DNA from: JAVVTR01 sp036653535 | Lineage (GTDB): Bacteria; Bacteroidota; Bacteroidia; Bacteroidales; P3 | Length of the DNA: 64,000 nt | Assembly: GCA_036653535.1 (NCBI GenBank) | Contig: JAVVTR010000007.1 | Coordinates: 1 to 64,000 of the forward strand | Direction of reading: 5' to 3' | In this document: piece by piece, positions 44,301-53,100 of the stretch | Layout: each line of letters starts with the position of its first letter | How positions within the stretch are numbered: position 1 is the first letter of the stretch | Translations under genes and position numbers: made by a program | The notes under the pieces: model-generated | What the model saw: only the letters and a program-made list of their open reading frames with translations | Told to the model about the DNA's origin: nothing | Database searches by the model: none

Positions 44301-45703
44301 AAAGCGGTATAATAAGCAAAAGCATGCTGATTCGTAGTGGCGCTAAAGTTTTGCGTAGACCAAATAGCTTGACGTTCTTCCTTGGAATAAGGTGCCAAAG
44401 GCTTGGAAACAACCGCTAAATCTAAATTTTCGTAAGCATCTGCGCCCTGTGCCCTATAAGTAAAAGAGATTCTATAAGTTTTCCCTTTTTGTAAGTTTAC
44501 ACAAGGGGAAACCAACCAGTCTTGATTAGCTTTTTTAGCCGTATTGAGTCGAAATTCTTTGGAAAGAGCTTCGTATTGCCAAGCTGCTCTATTATGAGTA
44601 CTATCACTTTGGCATATAAACCCATAACTATCCGATAAATTCGAAAAAGAAAAATCATGAGGAACCGAATAGGATTCGTAATTCAAATTATAATTATAAA
44701 GAGCCGAACTATCATTGTTGTGATTAAGATCTCCAGGCAAAGGATCCAACCAAACTTGGAGGCTATGATGAGTATTTTGATTCAGCTGCATTAGAACCGG
44801 AACCGAAAACGAGACCTTGCTTATTTTTCCCGGAAGAACCTCTACAGAAAAGGTTTCTTTTACTACCGGATCCAAACCCCAGCGATAGTAGGCCGAAAAA
44901 GAAGAAATATTTTGATTCCCTTTGTTCTGTACAAAAAAGGAAACCTTCTGCTCTATAGAAGAACAATTAGCATAAGGAGTCTGTATTTGTCCTACCCCTA
45001 AATCTAAATTTAAAACTTCTTGAATTTCCAAAGAAGCAATATAAAGTTTTATGGGAAGAGCTTTTCCTTTAGCTGCCGAAGTATTGACTATAGAAAAACT
45101 TAAAGCGTAAATGCCATCTACCGATAATTCCTGTGCGGGAATTGTAAATTCTTTTACCGAAATTCCGGCACCAATAGGGGCCGTGGTTTTGTCTAAGAGC
45201 AAACTTTCTATAGAAGTAGAAGAGGGCATAAACTTCTGCTCCGAAACCGTATAGTAGAAAGAACCATGGTTTTGTTGCCGGTTCAGCCTAAGCATAAGAG
45301 GATATTCATTAAAAGTAGAGGCCGTATAGTAGGTGATTTTTATTTTATATCCAACCGCCTTTTTCAAAGAAAAAGGACGAGAAAATAGCGTGGGATTCGT
45401 TTCTATATCGCCACCGGTATAACAAGGAGCCAAATGGGAATCCGAACCGGGCAAAACCTCGAAATTCCAAGCAGAGGAAGAGCATCCATCTAAAGTGGTG
45501 TCTTGCCAATAAATATTGTCGGCTCCCGCCACCGACAAGGTTCCAAAATCGGCAATATATGGAAAATCGGGATACACCAAAGATTTAGAGCAGGACACAG
45601 AAGAAAGAGATACCTTTTGTGCCGATAATTCCGAAAAGGGGAAAACAGAAAACAAGGTAAAAGACAGCATTACCCCAAGGGAACTAAGAAAACGTAGGTA
45701 CAT
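41369..45703 (-). CDS. Giant secreted protein with adhesin-type jelly-roll domains and T9SS type A sorting domain
   Basis: A 1444-aa exported protein starting at ATG 45703 (MYLRFLSSLGVMLSFTLF, signal cleavage after LSAQ). An in-frame TTG at 45718 adds five residues but overlaps the -7 box. There are at least five repeats of the cleaved-adhesin / choice-of-anchor J type: NWLVSPCVNLQKGKTYRISF-like segments with DWLVSPCVNL, NDYLLFHPVKL and QDYLISPPLALALDTTYLFS. CARDB-like linkers lie between them (CSSIEQKVSFFVQNKGNQN, CEFRNAEEISVRLTNIGFFN). The C-terminus is a type A T9SS signal: LNYLSAYPNPVMETLNINY, VQIFDIQGRLWRVL and GYKSGLYIIKA. It should be a surface-anchored protein, possibly a protein- or glycan-binding adhesin. 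Confidence 0.85.
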   Translation of the reverse strand: MYLRFLSSLGVMLSFTLFSVFPFSELSAQKVSLSSVSCSKSLVYPDFPYIADFGTLSVAGADNIYWQDTTLDGCSSSAWNFEVLPGSDSHLAPCYTGGDIETNPTLFSRPFSLKKAVGYKIKITYYTASTFNEYPLMLRLNRQQNHGSFYYTVSEQKFMPSSTSIESLLLDKTTAPIGAGISVKEFTIPAQELSVDGIYALSFSIVNTSAAKGKALPIKLYIASLEIQEVLNLDLGVGQIQTPYANCSSIEQKVSFFVQNKGNQNISSFSAYYRWGLDPVVKETFSVEVLPGKISKVSFSVPVLMQLNQNTHHSLQVWLDPLPGDLNHNNDSSALYNYNLNYESYSVPHDFSFSNLSDSYGFICQSDSTHNRAAWQYEALSKEFRLNTAKKANQDWLVSPCVNLQKGKTYRISFTYRAQGADAYENLDLAVVSKPLAPYSKEERQAIWSTQNFSATTNQHAFAYYTALADGTYYLSFRAFSEDGQKGLVLNQLSIDTAVFNEMDFFYEYDVYSDKESPLLQANKFMDFMDLNNDGTTWTVNEKANAGLAYNSSYAAKAVAKKGVTANDYLLFHPVKLQAGVSYTVGIAGKGGSSNVLNYDLCVYPYAPPYTGVAQESKGEFKWTETAGTLVYADVEHSFRVVQDGVYYVSVHYKVNTPNDFNTNSANYDLYVDNFRLYARKKTSAQFLGTSVPMQAKMGSNRVYLTALMKNYKGSSLVPNELTYCYQINDNVPIRENSVGDVPPYACDNFTFATYADFSAAIPYTLKFWIESAGSNDPIDTVGYSFDGLPSFAMPYLEDFSLASSFLWTTRTAHSGEPVWSIKENESLAYEGKWLAACEPKGMDVQDYLISPPLALALDTTYLFSFYYRHPNASFSSNEKEKLEVYYSYNGNDIYNFTDTLLLVKDLVKTEYTKYSTYINMSALGERATTPLFLAFKASLPAFSQPIYLDRVLIMDSISSVKTQIKLSDLHYRKSVSECEFRNAEEISVRLTNIGFFNLDSVKLQLSLDGKAPQEVSYTKILGFGETVDYILPVTWDLSVGGKHTVKIYAAMADEKNRVDDTLYGEAEVIASETLPLLLDFEGGMDGLKGSIVDANQDGNTWKLGTQPSLAHSGSNYLFYQGQGRSTEDHFLTTCFTARAQEYGLVFYAKNKSNNVSDYFQIYLRHYSENQTFTDKLLRDSIFPLGSYDKYECLFKTQTEGRYAIVFVLKSKQSASDAVSYLEDISLSVYGIRDVALNAFVEPVPIKDTISEGLVPLNLKVKISLTNKGNWRESKIPFTALLNNVVVSDAEEMMEEIKGGATSFYTFSKKISLSSNRDSLYDLKVFSFWKLDENRKNDTIAMRLSITIRRDTIPKDSLGVEKNNFRLNYLSAYPNPVMETLNINYTEGVYEVQIFDIQGRLWRVLAVGKRSTSLSLDIRGYKSGLYIIKALSDKGVSTVKISKL

Positions 45704-45715
45704 GACTTTTTTTTG

Positions 45716-45723
45716 CAAATATA
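45716..45723 (-). promoter_or_regulatory. -7 box of the T9SS protein - nadK transcript
   Basis: On the minus strand it reads TATATTTG (TAnnTTTG). It implies a start of transcription near 45709 and a very short leader, which supports ATG 45703 as the start. Confidence 0.45.
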
Positions 45724-45818
45724 CATTATTTTAAAAGCAATTAAAAGGGAGAGGAATACGAATAAAAGCAATAACAAAAATACCATTCCAATTTATTCGT
45801 AATTTCTCTTAAAAAAAA

Positions 45819-45848
45819 TTGGGAATTATCCAAAACTTCTTATCTTTG
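45819..45848 (+). promoter_or_regulatory. Promoter of the antiporter-glutaminase operon
   Basis: The -33-like TTGG (45819-45822) and -7 box TATCTTTG (45841-45848) are 18 nt apart. Transcription would start near 45855. This rules out the in-frame upstream start at 45819 for the antiporter and supports ATG 45897. Confidence 0.6.
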
Positions 45849-45896
45849 GCGCAATTAAATAAATGTTATTGGGTTAGCGAAAATAAATACAAATTT

Positions 45897-47411
45897 ATGG
45901 AAACAAAAAAGAGTACTGGGTTTAAGCTAAGTGTTCTTACACTTGCTATCATGAATGTGACCGCTGTGGTAAGTCTACGGGGTCTCTCTTCGGAAGCCGT
46001 TTACGGCCTTTCTTCCGCTTTTTACTATCTCTTTGCTGCCTTAGTCTTTTTAATCCCCACTGCTTTAGTTGCCGCCGAATTAGCCGCTATGTTTTCTAAC
46101 AGACAAGGTGGTGTTTTTCGCTGGGTTGGAGAAGCATTAGGCCCCAAAACCGGCTTTTTAGCTATTTGGTTACAATGGATAGAAAGCACTATTTGGTTTC
46201 CTACCGTATTAACCTTTGGTGCCGTTTCTATTGCATTTATAGGCATGAACGAAGTTCATGACATGGGCTTAGCTTCCAATAAATTCTTCACCTTGATCGT
46301 GGTCCTAATTATTTATTGGAGCGCCACTCTTATTTCACTAAAGGGCTTAGGATGGGTTGGTAAAATTGCCAAAATAGGAGGTATGGTTGGAACCATTATT
46401 CCAGCAGCTCTACTAATTATTCTTGGAGCTATTTATATGTTTAGCGGTGGAACCAACCAAATGGATATGAGTCAAGGATTCTTTCCCGACCTTACCAAAT
46501 TAGATAATTTGGTTTTAGCCTCCAGTATCTTTCTGTTTTATGCAGGAATGGAAATGATGGGTATTCACGTAATGGACGTAAAAAATCCTGCAAAAAATTA
46601 TCCGAAAGCCATTTTTATAGGTTCTCTTATTACCATTCTTATTTTTATATTGGGCACTTTCTCTTTGGGTTTTATTATTCCAGCTAAAGACATTAATTTA
46701 ACCCAAAGTTTGCTTATTGGTTTCGATAATTACTTCCATTATTTACGTATTAGTTGGGCTTCTCCTATCATTGCTATAGCCTTAATGTTTGGTGTATTAG
46801 CAGGGGTTCTTACTTGGGTAGCGGGCCCGTCCAAGGGTATTTTCACGGTAGGACAAGCCGGATACCTTCCTCCATTTTTTCAAAAGACCAACAAAATAGG
46901 CGTTCAGAAAAACATTTTATTGATCCAAGGTGCCATAGTAACCCTATTATCCTTGCTCTTTGTAGTAATGCCCTCCGTACAATCTTTCTATCAAATTCTT
47001 TCCCAAATGACGGTACTACTATATCTGATTATGTACATGCTTATGTTTATTGCCGCTATTGTACTACGTTATAAAATGAAAAATGTAGCTCGTCCTTTCC
47101 GTATTGGTAAAGGAAATCTACTTATATGGATAGTTGGAGGCTTAGGCTTTTTGGGCTCTTTATTAGCTTTTGTACTCAGTTTTATTCCTCCAGGACAAAT
47201 CGCCACCGGAAGCAATACCGTATGGTATTCCGTATTGATTATTGGATGTATAGTAGTGGTAGGAATTCCTTTCCTTATTTATGCTTTACGTAAACCCTCT
47301 TGGAAAGATCCTCAAGCTTCTAAAAATTTTCAAGCTTTTGGCACTATGCCCGAAATAGGAAGCAATAGCACTAAGACCATTCCCCCAGCCAAAACTAATC
47401 TAAAAAAATAA
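45897..47411 (+). CDS. APC-family amino acid antiporter (glutamate/GABA antiporter GadC type)
   Basis: A 504-aa inner membrane protein with 12 hydrophobic segments. Helix 1 has the APC motif LAIMNVTAVVSLRGLSSEAV, followed by VFRWVGEALGPKTGFLAIWL and YAGMEMMGIHVMDVKNPAKN on helix 6, all typical of GadC-like members. The C-terminal tail after about residue 475 is short and polar (the C-plug of GadC sits there). The neighbour is glutaminase, so the likely exchange is external glutamine for internal glutamate or a similar pair, which removes protons as ammonia. Substrate specificity cannot be read directly. Confidence 0.85.
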   Translation: METKKSTGFKLSVLTLAIMNVTAVVSLRGLSSEAVYGLSSAFYYLFAALVFLIPTALVAAELAAMFSNRQGGVFRWVGEALGPKTGFLAIWLQWIESTIWFPTVLTFGAVSIAFIGMNEVHDMGLASNKFFTLIVVLIIYWSATLISLKGLGWVGKIAKIGGMVGTIIPAALLIILGAIYMFSGGTNQMDMSQGFFPDLTKLDNLVLASSIFLFYAGMEMMGIHVMDVKNPAKNYPKAIFIGSLITILIFILGTFSLGFIIPAKDINLTQSLLIGFDNYFHYLRISWASPIIAIALMFGVLAGVLTWVAGPSKGIFTVGQAGYLPPFFQKTNKIGVQKNILLIQGAIVTLLSLLFVVMPSVQSFYQILSQMTVLLYLIMYMLMFIAAIVLRYKMKNVARPFRIGKGNLLIWIVGGLGFLGSLLAFVLSFIPPGQIATGSNTVWYSVLIIGCIVVVGIPFLIYALRKPSWKDPQASKNFQAFGTMPEIGSNSTKTIPPAKTNLKK

Positions 47412-47417
47412 AAGAAG

Positions 47418-48386
47418 ATGGAAAATAAAATTTCAGCTTCTATCCTTAAGGAGATTATAGGGGAAGCCTACGAAAAAATTAAAGCCGAACCAGGCGATGG
47501 AAACAACGCCAACTATATTCCGTATTTAGCCCATATCCCATCGAATTTATTTGGAATTTCGGTTTGCTTACCCAATGGAGAAATAGTGGAAATGGGAGAT
47601 AGTTCCTATATTTTTGGAATAGAATCCATATCCAAAGTACCCACTGCTATTCTAAGCATGGAGCAATGGGGAGCCAACGAAATTCTACACAAAATTGGAG
47701 CCGATGCCACCGGACTACCTTTTAATTCTATTATGGCTATTTTATTGGAAAACGATCACCCCTCTACTCCCTTAGTAAACTCTGGGGCTATTTCGGCTTG
47801 CAGTCTTATTAAACCTATAGGAGATGCCACTAAAAAATGGGAAACTATTACCTCTTTTTTAGAAGCCTTGTGTGCAAGTAAATTAGTTTTAATAGAGGAA
47901 TTATATCAGTCGGAATCCGCCACCAATTTTAATAATAAATCTATTGCTTGGCTTTTAAAAAATTATGGGCGCATTTATGATGATCCCGACTTAGCCCTCG
48001 ATCTTTACACCCGCCAATGCTCTATGGGCGTTAGCACTCGGCAATTATCTATTGCAGCAGCCACTATTGCCCATGACGGAATAAATCCTATTACAAAAAA
48101 CAAAGTTTTTGCCTGCGATTTAGCCCCAAAAATAGTATCTTTAATTGCCACCGTTGGCTTTTACGAACATACTGGTGATTGGCTTTATACTTCAGGGATT
48201 CCTGCAAAATCGGGCGTCGGCGGAGGTATTATGGGCGTTGTTCCAGGTTTAATGGGAATAGCCGCTTTTTCTCCTCCCTTAGACAAAGCCGGAAATTCCG
48301 TTAAAGCACAAAAGGCCATTAAATATATAGCCAATAAATTAAAAATAAATATTTTTGGAAGTACCCATTGGCAAATAGCCGAGTAA
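47418..48386 (+). CDS. glsA: Glutaminase (Ser-dependent, GlsA/YbaS type)
   Basis: A 322-aa cytoplasmic enzyme that converts glutamine to glutamate and ammonia. The beta-lactamase-like fold motif S-x-x-K is FGIESISKV (S70, K73). NDHPSTPLVNSGAISACSLI, NNKSIAWLLKNYGRIYDDPD, YTRQCSMGVSTRQLSIAAAT, and SGIPAKSGVGGGIMGVVPG near the C-terminus all match the family. The length is usual. It starts 6 bp after the antiporter stop, so the two form an operon that fits glutamine-dependent acid resistance. It is followed by a MITE-like element. Confidence 0.96.
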   Translation: MENKISASILKEIIGEAYEKIKAEPGDGNNANYIPYLAHIPSNLFGISVCLPNGEIVEMGDSSYIFGIESISKVPTAILSMEQWGANEILHKIGADATGLPFNSIMAILLENDHPSTPLVNSGAISACSLIKPIGDATKKWETITSFLEALCASKLVLIEELYQSESATNFNNKSIAWLLKNYGRIYDDPDLALDLYTRQCSMGVSTRQLSIAAATIAHDGINPITKNKVFACDLAPKIVSLIATVGFYEHTGDWLYTSGIPAKSGVGGGIMGVVPGLMGIAAFSPPLDKAGNSVKAQKAIKYIANKLKINIFGSTHWQIAE

Positions 48387-48402
48387 GCAAAACAAAAATT
48401 AG

Positions 48403-48500
48403 GAGGGTGTGTCCAAACATCCAAAATATGAAAACCACCTCTACGACAGAGATCTGTAGCAGGGGTGGTTTTGTTAAAAAGAGGGTTTTGACACACCCTC
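48403..48500. mobile_element. 98-bp MITE-like element with terminal inverted repeats and internal hairpin
   Basis: The ends are 16-bp inverted repeats with one mismatch: GAGGGTGTGTCCAAAC at 48403-48418 and the reverse complement of GAGGGTGTGTCAAAAC at 48485-48500. Inside is a second inverted repeat, AAAACCACC (48431-48439) and GGTGGTTTT (48464-48472), with a further partly paired centre. No coding sequence fits inside. No target duplication is obvious at the flanks. It could be a non-autonomous transposon end pair, or act as the terminator of glsA. Confidence 0.6.
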
Positions 48501-48532
48501 ATCCTGTAGGAATGAGTATCTCTGCTTAGCGA

Positions 48533-49000
48533 ATGATTGCTGTAGTATCGCTCGTTGTTATTTGGTGGGTCAGCGAAGCTATTAATTTATGTATTACTGC
48601 ATTATTACCAATTGTATTGTTGCCTATCCTTGGAATTACCTCCGCTTCCACCCTTACCCTGTCGTATGCCAACGAGGCAATGTTTCTCTTTATGGGTGGC
48701 TTTATGTTGGATTTTAATGGTCTATCTTCTTTACCCTGTACGAAAAATGTGTTTCCCTCTTGGTGCCGATTTGATTCAAGAGCAGATCCACGCCCTTGGA
48801 AAAGGACCATTCACGAAAAACGAAGGATGATTCTCTTTGGATGTGTTACCGGTAGCCCCCCTCCCAACGCCATTGTTTTTGGCTACGACTATCTTTCCAT
48901 AAAAGATATGGTACATTCCGGATTTTGAATAAATATCCTTTGCATTGTTTTGCTGGTACTATCTACCTTATTTTATCTTCCATATTGTGGAATAGATTAA
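48533..49000 (+). pseudogene. Decayed SLC13/DASS-family anion transporter
   Basis: Fragments of a sodium- or proton-coupled dicarboxylate/sulfate transporter appear in order but broken. The first frame gives IWWVSEAINLCITALLPIVL and YANEAMFLFMGGFML, the early DASS helices. A frame shift then gives FPLGADLIQEQIHALGKGP in another frame. The first frame resumes with SPPPNAIVFGYDYLSIKDMV, the well-known C-terminal motif region. A TGA stop (48926-48928) stands where the family has Trp, and the last helix INILCIVLLVLSTLFYLPYC continues in the same frame to TAA 49000. About two thirds of the usual 450-500 residues are missing, including the N-terminus and the middle. The gene lies directly behind the MITE-like element and is not functional. 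Confidence 0.8.
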
Positions 49001-49048
49001 AAACAAGAATTTTTAGAAAGCCAAACTTTGAAAAAAGAAACGATTGGT

Positions 49049-49426
49049 TTAAAAAAGTTTAACGATGGCGTGGCCTAAGTAAGCGGCCAGCAAACCCAAG
49101 GCAAAACTTACGACAGCATAAAGAGCAAAATGGAAAAAATGTTCACCCTGAAAAAGAGTATAATTTTCGTGTACAAAAGTAGAAAAAGTAGTGAACCCAC
49201 CACAAAATCCTACCGTAAGAAAAAGCCGCAATTCTGGATTTAGTAGGTTCCCCTTTTCAAAAAGGCCATATAAAAAACCTACAATGAAACAACCCAATAC
49301 ATTAACCAATAAGGTTCCTATAGGGAAAAGAGAGGTCGTTTCTTTTTGCACCCAAAAAGAAAGCAAATAGCGCATTATTCCTCCCAAGCCACTGCCTATA
49401 CCAATCCATAGAATATTTCTAAACAT
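49049..49426 (-). CDS. crcB: Fluoride ion channel CrcB/Fluc
   Basis: A 125-aa membrane protein with four helices that exports fluoride as a dual-topology dimer. It shows GIGSGLGGIMRYLLSFW, FPIGTLLVNVLGCFIVGFLY, the central FLTVGFCGGFTTFSTFVHEN, and a last helix with FALGLLAAYLGHAI. The length is normal and it is a single gene, as is usual for homodimers. A fluoride riboswitch was looked for in the leader and not seen. A -7 box on the minus strand lies at 49496-49503. Confidence 0.95.
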   Translation of the reverse strand: MFRNILWIGIGSGLGGIMRYLLSFWVQKETTSLFPIGTLLVNVLGCFIVGFLYGLFEKGNLLNPELRLFLTVGFCGGFTTFSTFVHENYTLFQGEHFFHFALYAVVSFALGLLAAYLGHAIVKLF

Positions 49427-49495
49427 TTTTAGTTTTTTAGAGAAGCGTGTTTACCCTTTCTTGTATAGTAAACCGTAGCCGAATAATTTAGGCAG

Positions 49496-49503
49496 CAAAG
49501 ATA
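49496..49503 (-). promoter_or_regulatory. -7 box upstream of crcB
   Basis: On the minus strand it reads TATCTTTG. The leader to the start codon would be about 63 nt. Confidence 0.5.
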
Positions 49504-49546
49504 AGATAATTCTTACGTAAGGATAATACATGAACGAGATTTTTGC

Positions 49547-49554
49547 TATTTTTG
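49547..49554 (+). promoter_or_regulatory. -7 box upstream of the IPExxxVDY gene
   Basis: It reads TATTTTTG (TAnnTTTG), 130 bp before the start at 49685. No well-spaced TTTG -33 box is visible. Confidence 0.35.
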
Positions 49555-49684
49555 CGAAAGATCTTAGAAAATCGCAGATCAAAATCCACTACTTTTAGCA
49601 TAGCTTAACAAAAGAGAGGAATAAAATCAACGACCCCAGCAACAGAGCAACGAAAGAATAAGCAAGTAAGCAAAAAAAACAAAA

Positions 49685-50128
49685 ATGGCCACCTTAAAAT
49701 TAGACAAAGACGACTACGCCATAGATCCTAACGAAATAAGAGTCTTAGCATTGCAATGTCCCTTGATGTCGCCTCATACCTTAGCCCATTTCTTAAATAA
49801 AAAATTGCATTGGTCGTTTAGACGGCTGAACGATTATAAAAACTTCTCCCTCTTCGGCTTTGCGGATATGGTTCACCATATAGACTTTTTTTTAATAGCC
49901 AACAAAAGCGAAAGCATTTGGCTACCAAAACTTTTCAGTACCGACTACTTCCTTTTATCCACTGGTACGGCCGCCTATTTATACAATATGCAAGAGTTAC
50001 AAGAAAAAATCGAAAATATGGAAAACATATTTAGCATAAGTGAAATACCCACCCATAAATTCATAGATTTTATTTATTTTTACGAAGATATGGCCGATAA
50101 CGGTTTACTTTTCGATGCAGAAAACTAA
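49685..50128 (+). CDS. IPExxxVDY family protein
   Basis: A 147-aa cytoplasmic protein of a small Bacteroidota-specific family of unknown function, named for a motif that here reads IPTHKFIDF (about 120-128). It opens with MATLKLDKDDYAIDPNEIRV. Another conserved-looking stretch is LNKKLHWSFRRLNDYKNF, followed by strand-rich YFLLSTGTAAYLYN. No signal peptide or membrane segment. It stands 55 bp before the alpha-2-macroglobulin-like gene, on the same strand. Confidence 0.75.
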   Translation: MATLKLDKDDYAIDPNEIRVLALQCPLMSPHTLAHFLNKKLHWSFRRLNDYKNFSLFGFADMVHHIDFFLIANKSESIWLPKLFSTDYFLLSTGTAAYLYNMQELQEKIENMENIFSISEIPTHKFIDFIYFYEDMADNGLLFDAEN

Positions 50129-50183
50129 TCCTTGTTGTAAAGGATAGCAAGCAAAGGACCCTTAATTTTTAATAATTTTATGT

Positions 50184-53100
50184 ATGATTATATCTAAAGA
50201 AATTCAAATGGGTATTATATTTCCCATTCTTTGCTTAATGCCTATTGGAAATAGTTTTGGATTAAACACCGAAAGAAACACCGAAAGAAACACCAAACAG
50301 AAGGGGGAGCAGAGGGTTGAAACAACGACCAAATTCGACACCAAAAATTCCTATCCAAAAGAAAAGATAAGCCATAGTCAACAAAAAAGCATAGACCAAA
50401 CCACTTTTATTATAGAACAAGCAAAATTAATTCGCGAAAAAGAAGACGATGCTACCGAAAAAATTATAAATTTAATTTGCCATTCTATCCCAAAAGTTTC
50501 CCAACCGGGACGTTCTATTTTACATAGTTTTTTAGCATTATCCCTATACGAATATTATCTCTATGAGAATAATAACAGCGCCGAAGCAGAAAGCGAAACA
50601 CCTTTGAACCTTTGGGAAACAGGCAAACTAAATGGGGATTATTCCAATCTATCCCACTGGAAAAAAACAGATTTTCTAACACAAATTCGCTATCATCTTT
50701 TAGAATCTCTTTTATATCCAAAAGATCTAAACCTTTCCATTAGTGATCTCCCCTCTTTAATTTTTCCTAAAAACCAAGAAGAAAATTCCTCGCTTCCCTT
50801 ACAAAAAGGCCTCCTACCCAACATGGATCTTTGGGAACTATTAGCCTACCAGAATTGGGACCTTTGGCAAAAAATACAAAGAGCACAAGAAGATGCAGCA
50901 AACACAGCCAATGTGGATGCTCAACAAGAAATAGATTCTTTATATACCGCCATGAAAAGGCACCTTGTAGAAAAAAGTATCTCTAATCCTTCTTTCTCAA
51001 GCCAAAGCGACACTTCCTCCTATCCTACCAAAAACTCTCCTCTATTAGAGGTAGAAATACGCTATGCCATATATAAATACGAAACAGATCTTTGGTCGGA
51101 AAAACAATATTTAGACTATTTACAAAGCCTAAGCCAAATTTTTGCAAAGGACAAAAACGCCGGAGATACTTACTACCTCTATGCTCTTGCGCAGCAAAAT
51201 ACAAATCCATTGGAGGCAGAAAAAAAAGCAGCCTATGCTATAAATCATTATCCGGGCAGCTGGGGTTGCGTTCAAGCTACAATACTACAAGAAAACCTGC
51301 TCACCCCTACCCTTAATCTTCATTTAGAGGAAGTATATCCAAGAGAAAATCCTTTATTAGCAACTGTTTCCGTAAAAAATGTCGCAGAATTAAAATACGA
51401 AATTTATTTACTTTCCACTCTAGAGAGAGACCTCTTTTATAGCCAAACAGAAACGTATATAGAAGATTGGAAATCTAAAAATTCACACGCACTTATCAAA
51501 GGCAACATTCCCTTATCTTTAAAAGAGGACGACTTAAAAACCCATAGCGGATCCATTGGCTTCCCCTCTTTAGCCACAGGCACCTATTTAATTTTGGCAT
51601 ATACCGATTCGCTTAGATACCAAGGCAACGCCAAAATTTGCTCAGAAAAATTCACCAAAGCAGAATTAAGAAATAGAAGCGAATGTTTTCAGATTTTTCA
51701 GGTTTCCAATATTGGATTTGCTTGTTCTTACGCACAAAAAGGAGATTCTATTATAGAGGGTTATACCGTAAATCGTAACACTGGAAAAGTTTTACCCCAT
51801 ACGAAAATACAAATCTATAGCAAAGAATACAATTATCCTAAACGTCAGTTTTCCTATTTATTACAAGGGGAAACAGTTTCCGACCAACAAGGCTTTTTTA
51901 CAATCGAAGGAAAAAAATTACAAGAAAAAAATTCTTACGGACACTCTTTCTTACTCTCTTTCCATACACCCAACGATAGTGTCCATGCCTTTTACAACCG
52001 CCATAGCATCTATCTCTCTAATCCCAATTTTCAGGAAAAAGAAGAGAACTCCGATACCGCCCTTATGAACGCAAAAATTGTAGATATAAAATTCATTAGC
52101 GACCGTCCAGTCTACAGTCCCGGCGAAAAAATGGAAATAAGAGGAATAGTTTTAAGTACACAAAACGGACTTTCCTTAAGCAAAGGCACCAAATTACACC
52201 TCCAATTACGAGACGCACGAAGAAAAACGCAAAAAGAAATAGTAGTAGAAACCGACAGTAGCGGTGCTTTTTCCTGCTGCTTTCCCCTTTCTGCACAAGC
52301 TTCCCCCGGTCGATGGACCTTGGAAGTAGACAAAACGCCCTTTGTCTTTTCGTTTTCAGTAGAAGCCTTTAAAAGACCCTCCTTTTTTGTAACTTTAGAA
52401 AGAAGTTTTTTAGATTCCAAAAACCAAAGCAATACAACAGGAGCCGATACCCAAAAAATAATTTATATAAAAGGACAAGCGCAAGGCTACGATGGGCAAG
52501 CCATTCAAAATGCTAAAATTACTTATAGGGTGAACCTTTTACGAGTATTGCCATGGAGATTTTCTACTCAAGGAGAAAACATACGAGCTATCTCTATTGG
52601 AAACACACTCTCCACGAGTGATGGAAGTTTTACCTTTTCTTTTCCAACAGAAATTCTCTCTAACTCTAACGAAAATAATTATTTTTACTTTTATGCCATA
52701 GAATGTGAAGTAAGCGACCTAAATGGGGAAACACAAAGTGCCGAATATAAAATAAGAGCCCAAAGTACTCCCCTCCGAATTTTTGCCTCCTTGCCCGAAA
52801 TCATAGTAGAAAAATCGAAAAAAGATCCCTCTACTTTTCCTATTCAAGCTTGGAATGCCGAAGAAAAGTTAGTTCCCTTCCAGGGAAAATTTGAACTATT
52901 TTCTTTAAAAGACACTCTCGAAAATTCCGCTTACTCCAATAATAATGCTCAAGAAGAAGAGGTGCATTTTTTAAGTTATGAAGTTTTTCATTCCATGTTT
53001 CCTCTACAGCCCTACTATAGCCCCAAGGAAAGAGATTCTGCCTTGGTAAAGACCTTGGTTTTTTCGCAAAATATTTCTAATGCTTTGGGGAAACTACCCC

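Noticed and set aside
45819..45896. 26-residue N-terminal extension of the antiporter
   Set aside because: The promoter boxes (45819-45848) lie within it, so it cannot be transcribed from that promoter.
49427..49495. Fluoride riboswitch upstream of crcB
   Set aside because: The leader is about 63 nt and lacks the conserved fluoride-motif sequences; only a 6-bp inverted repeat was seen.
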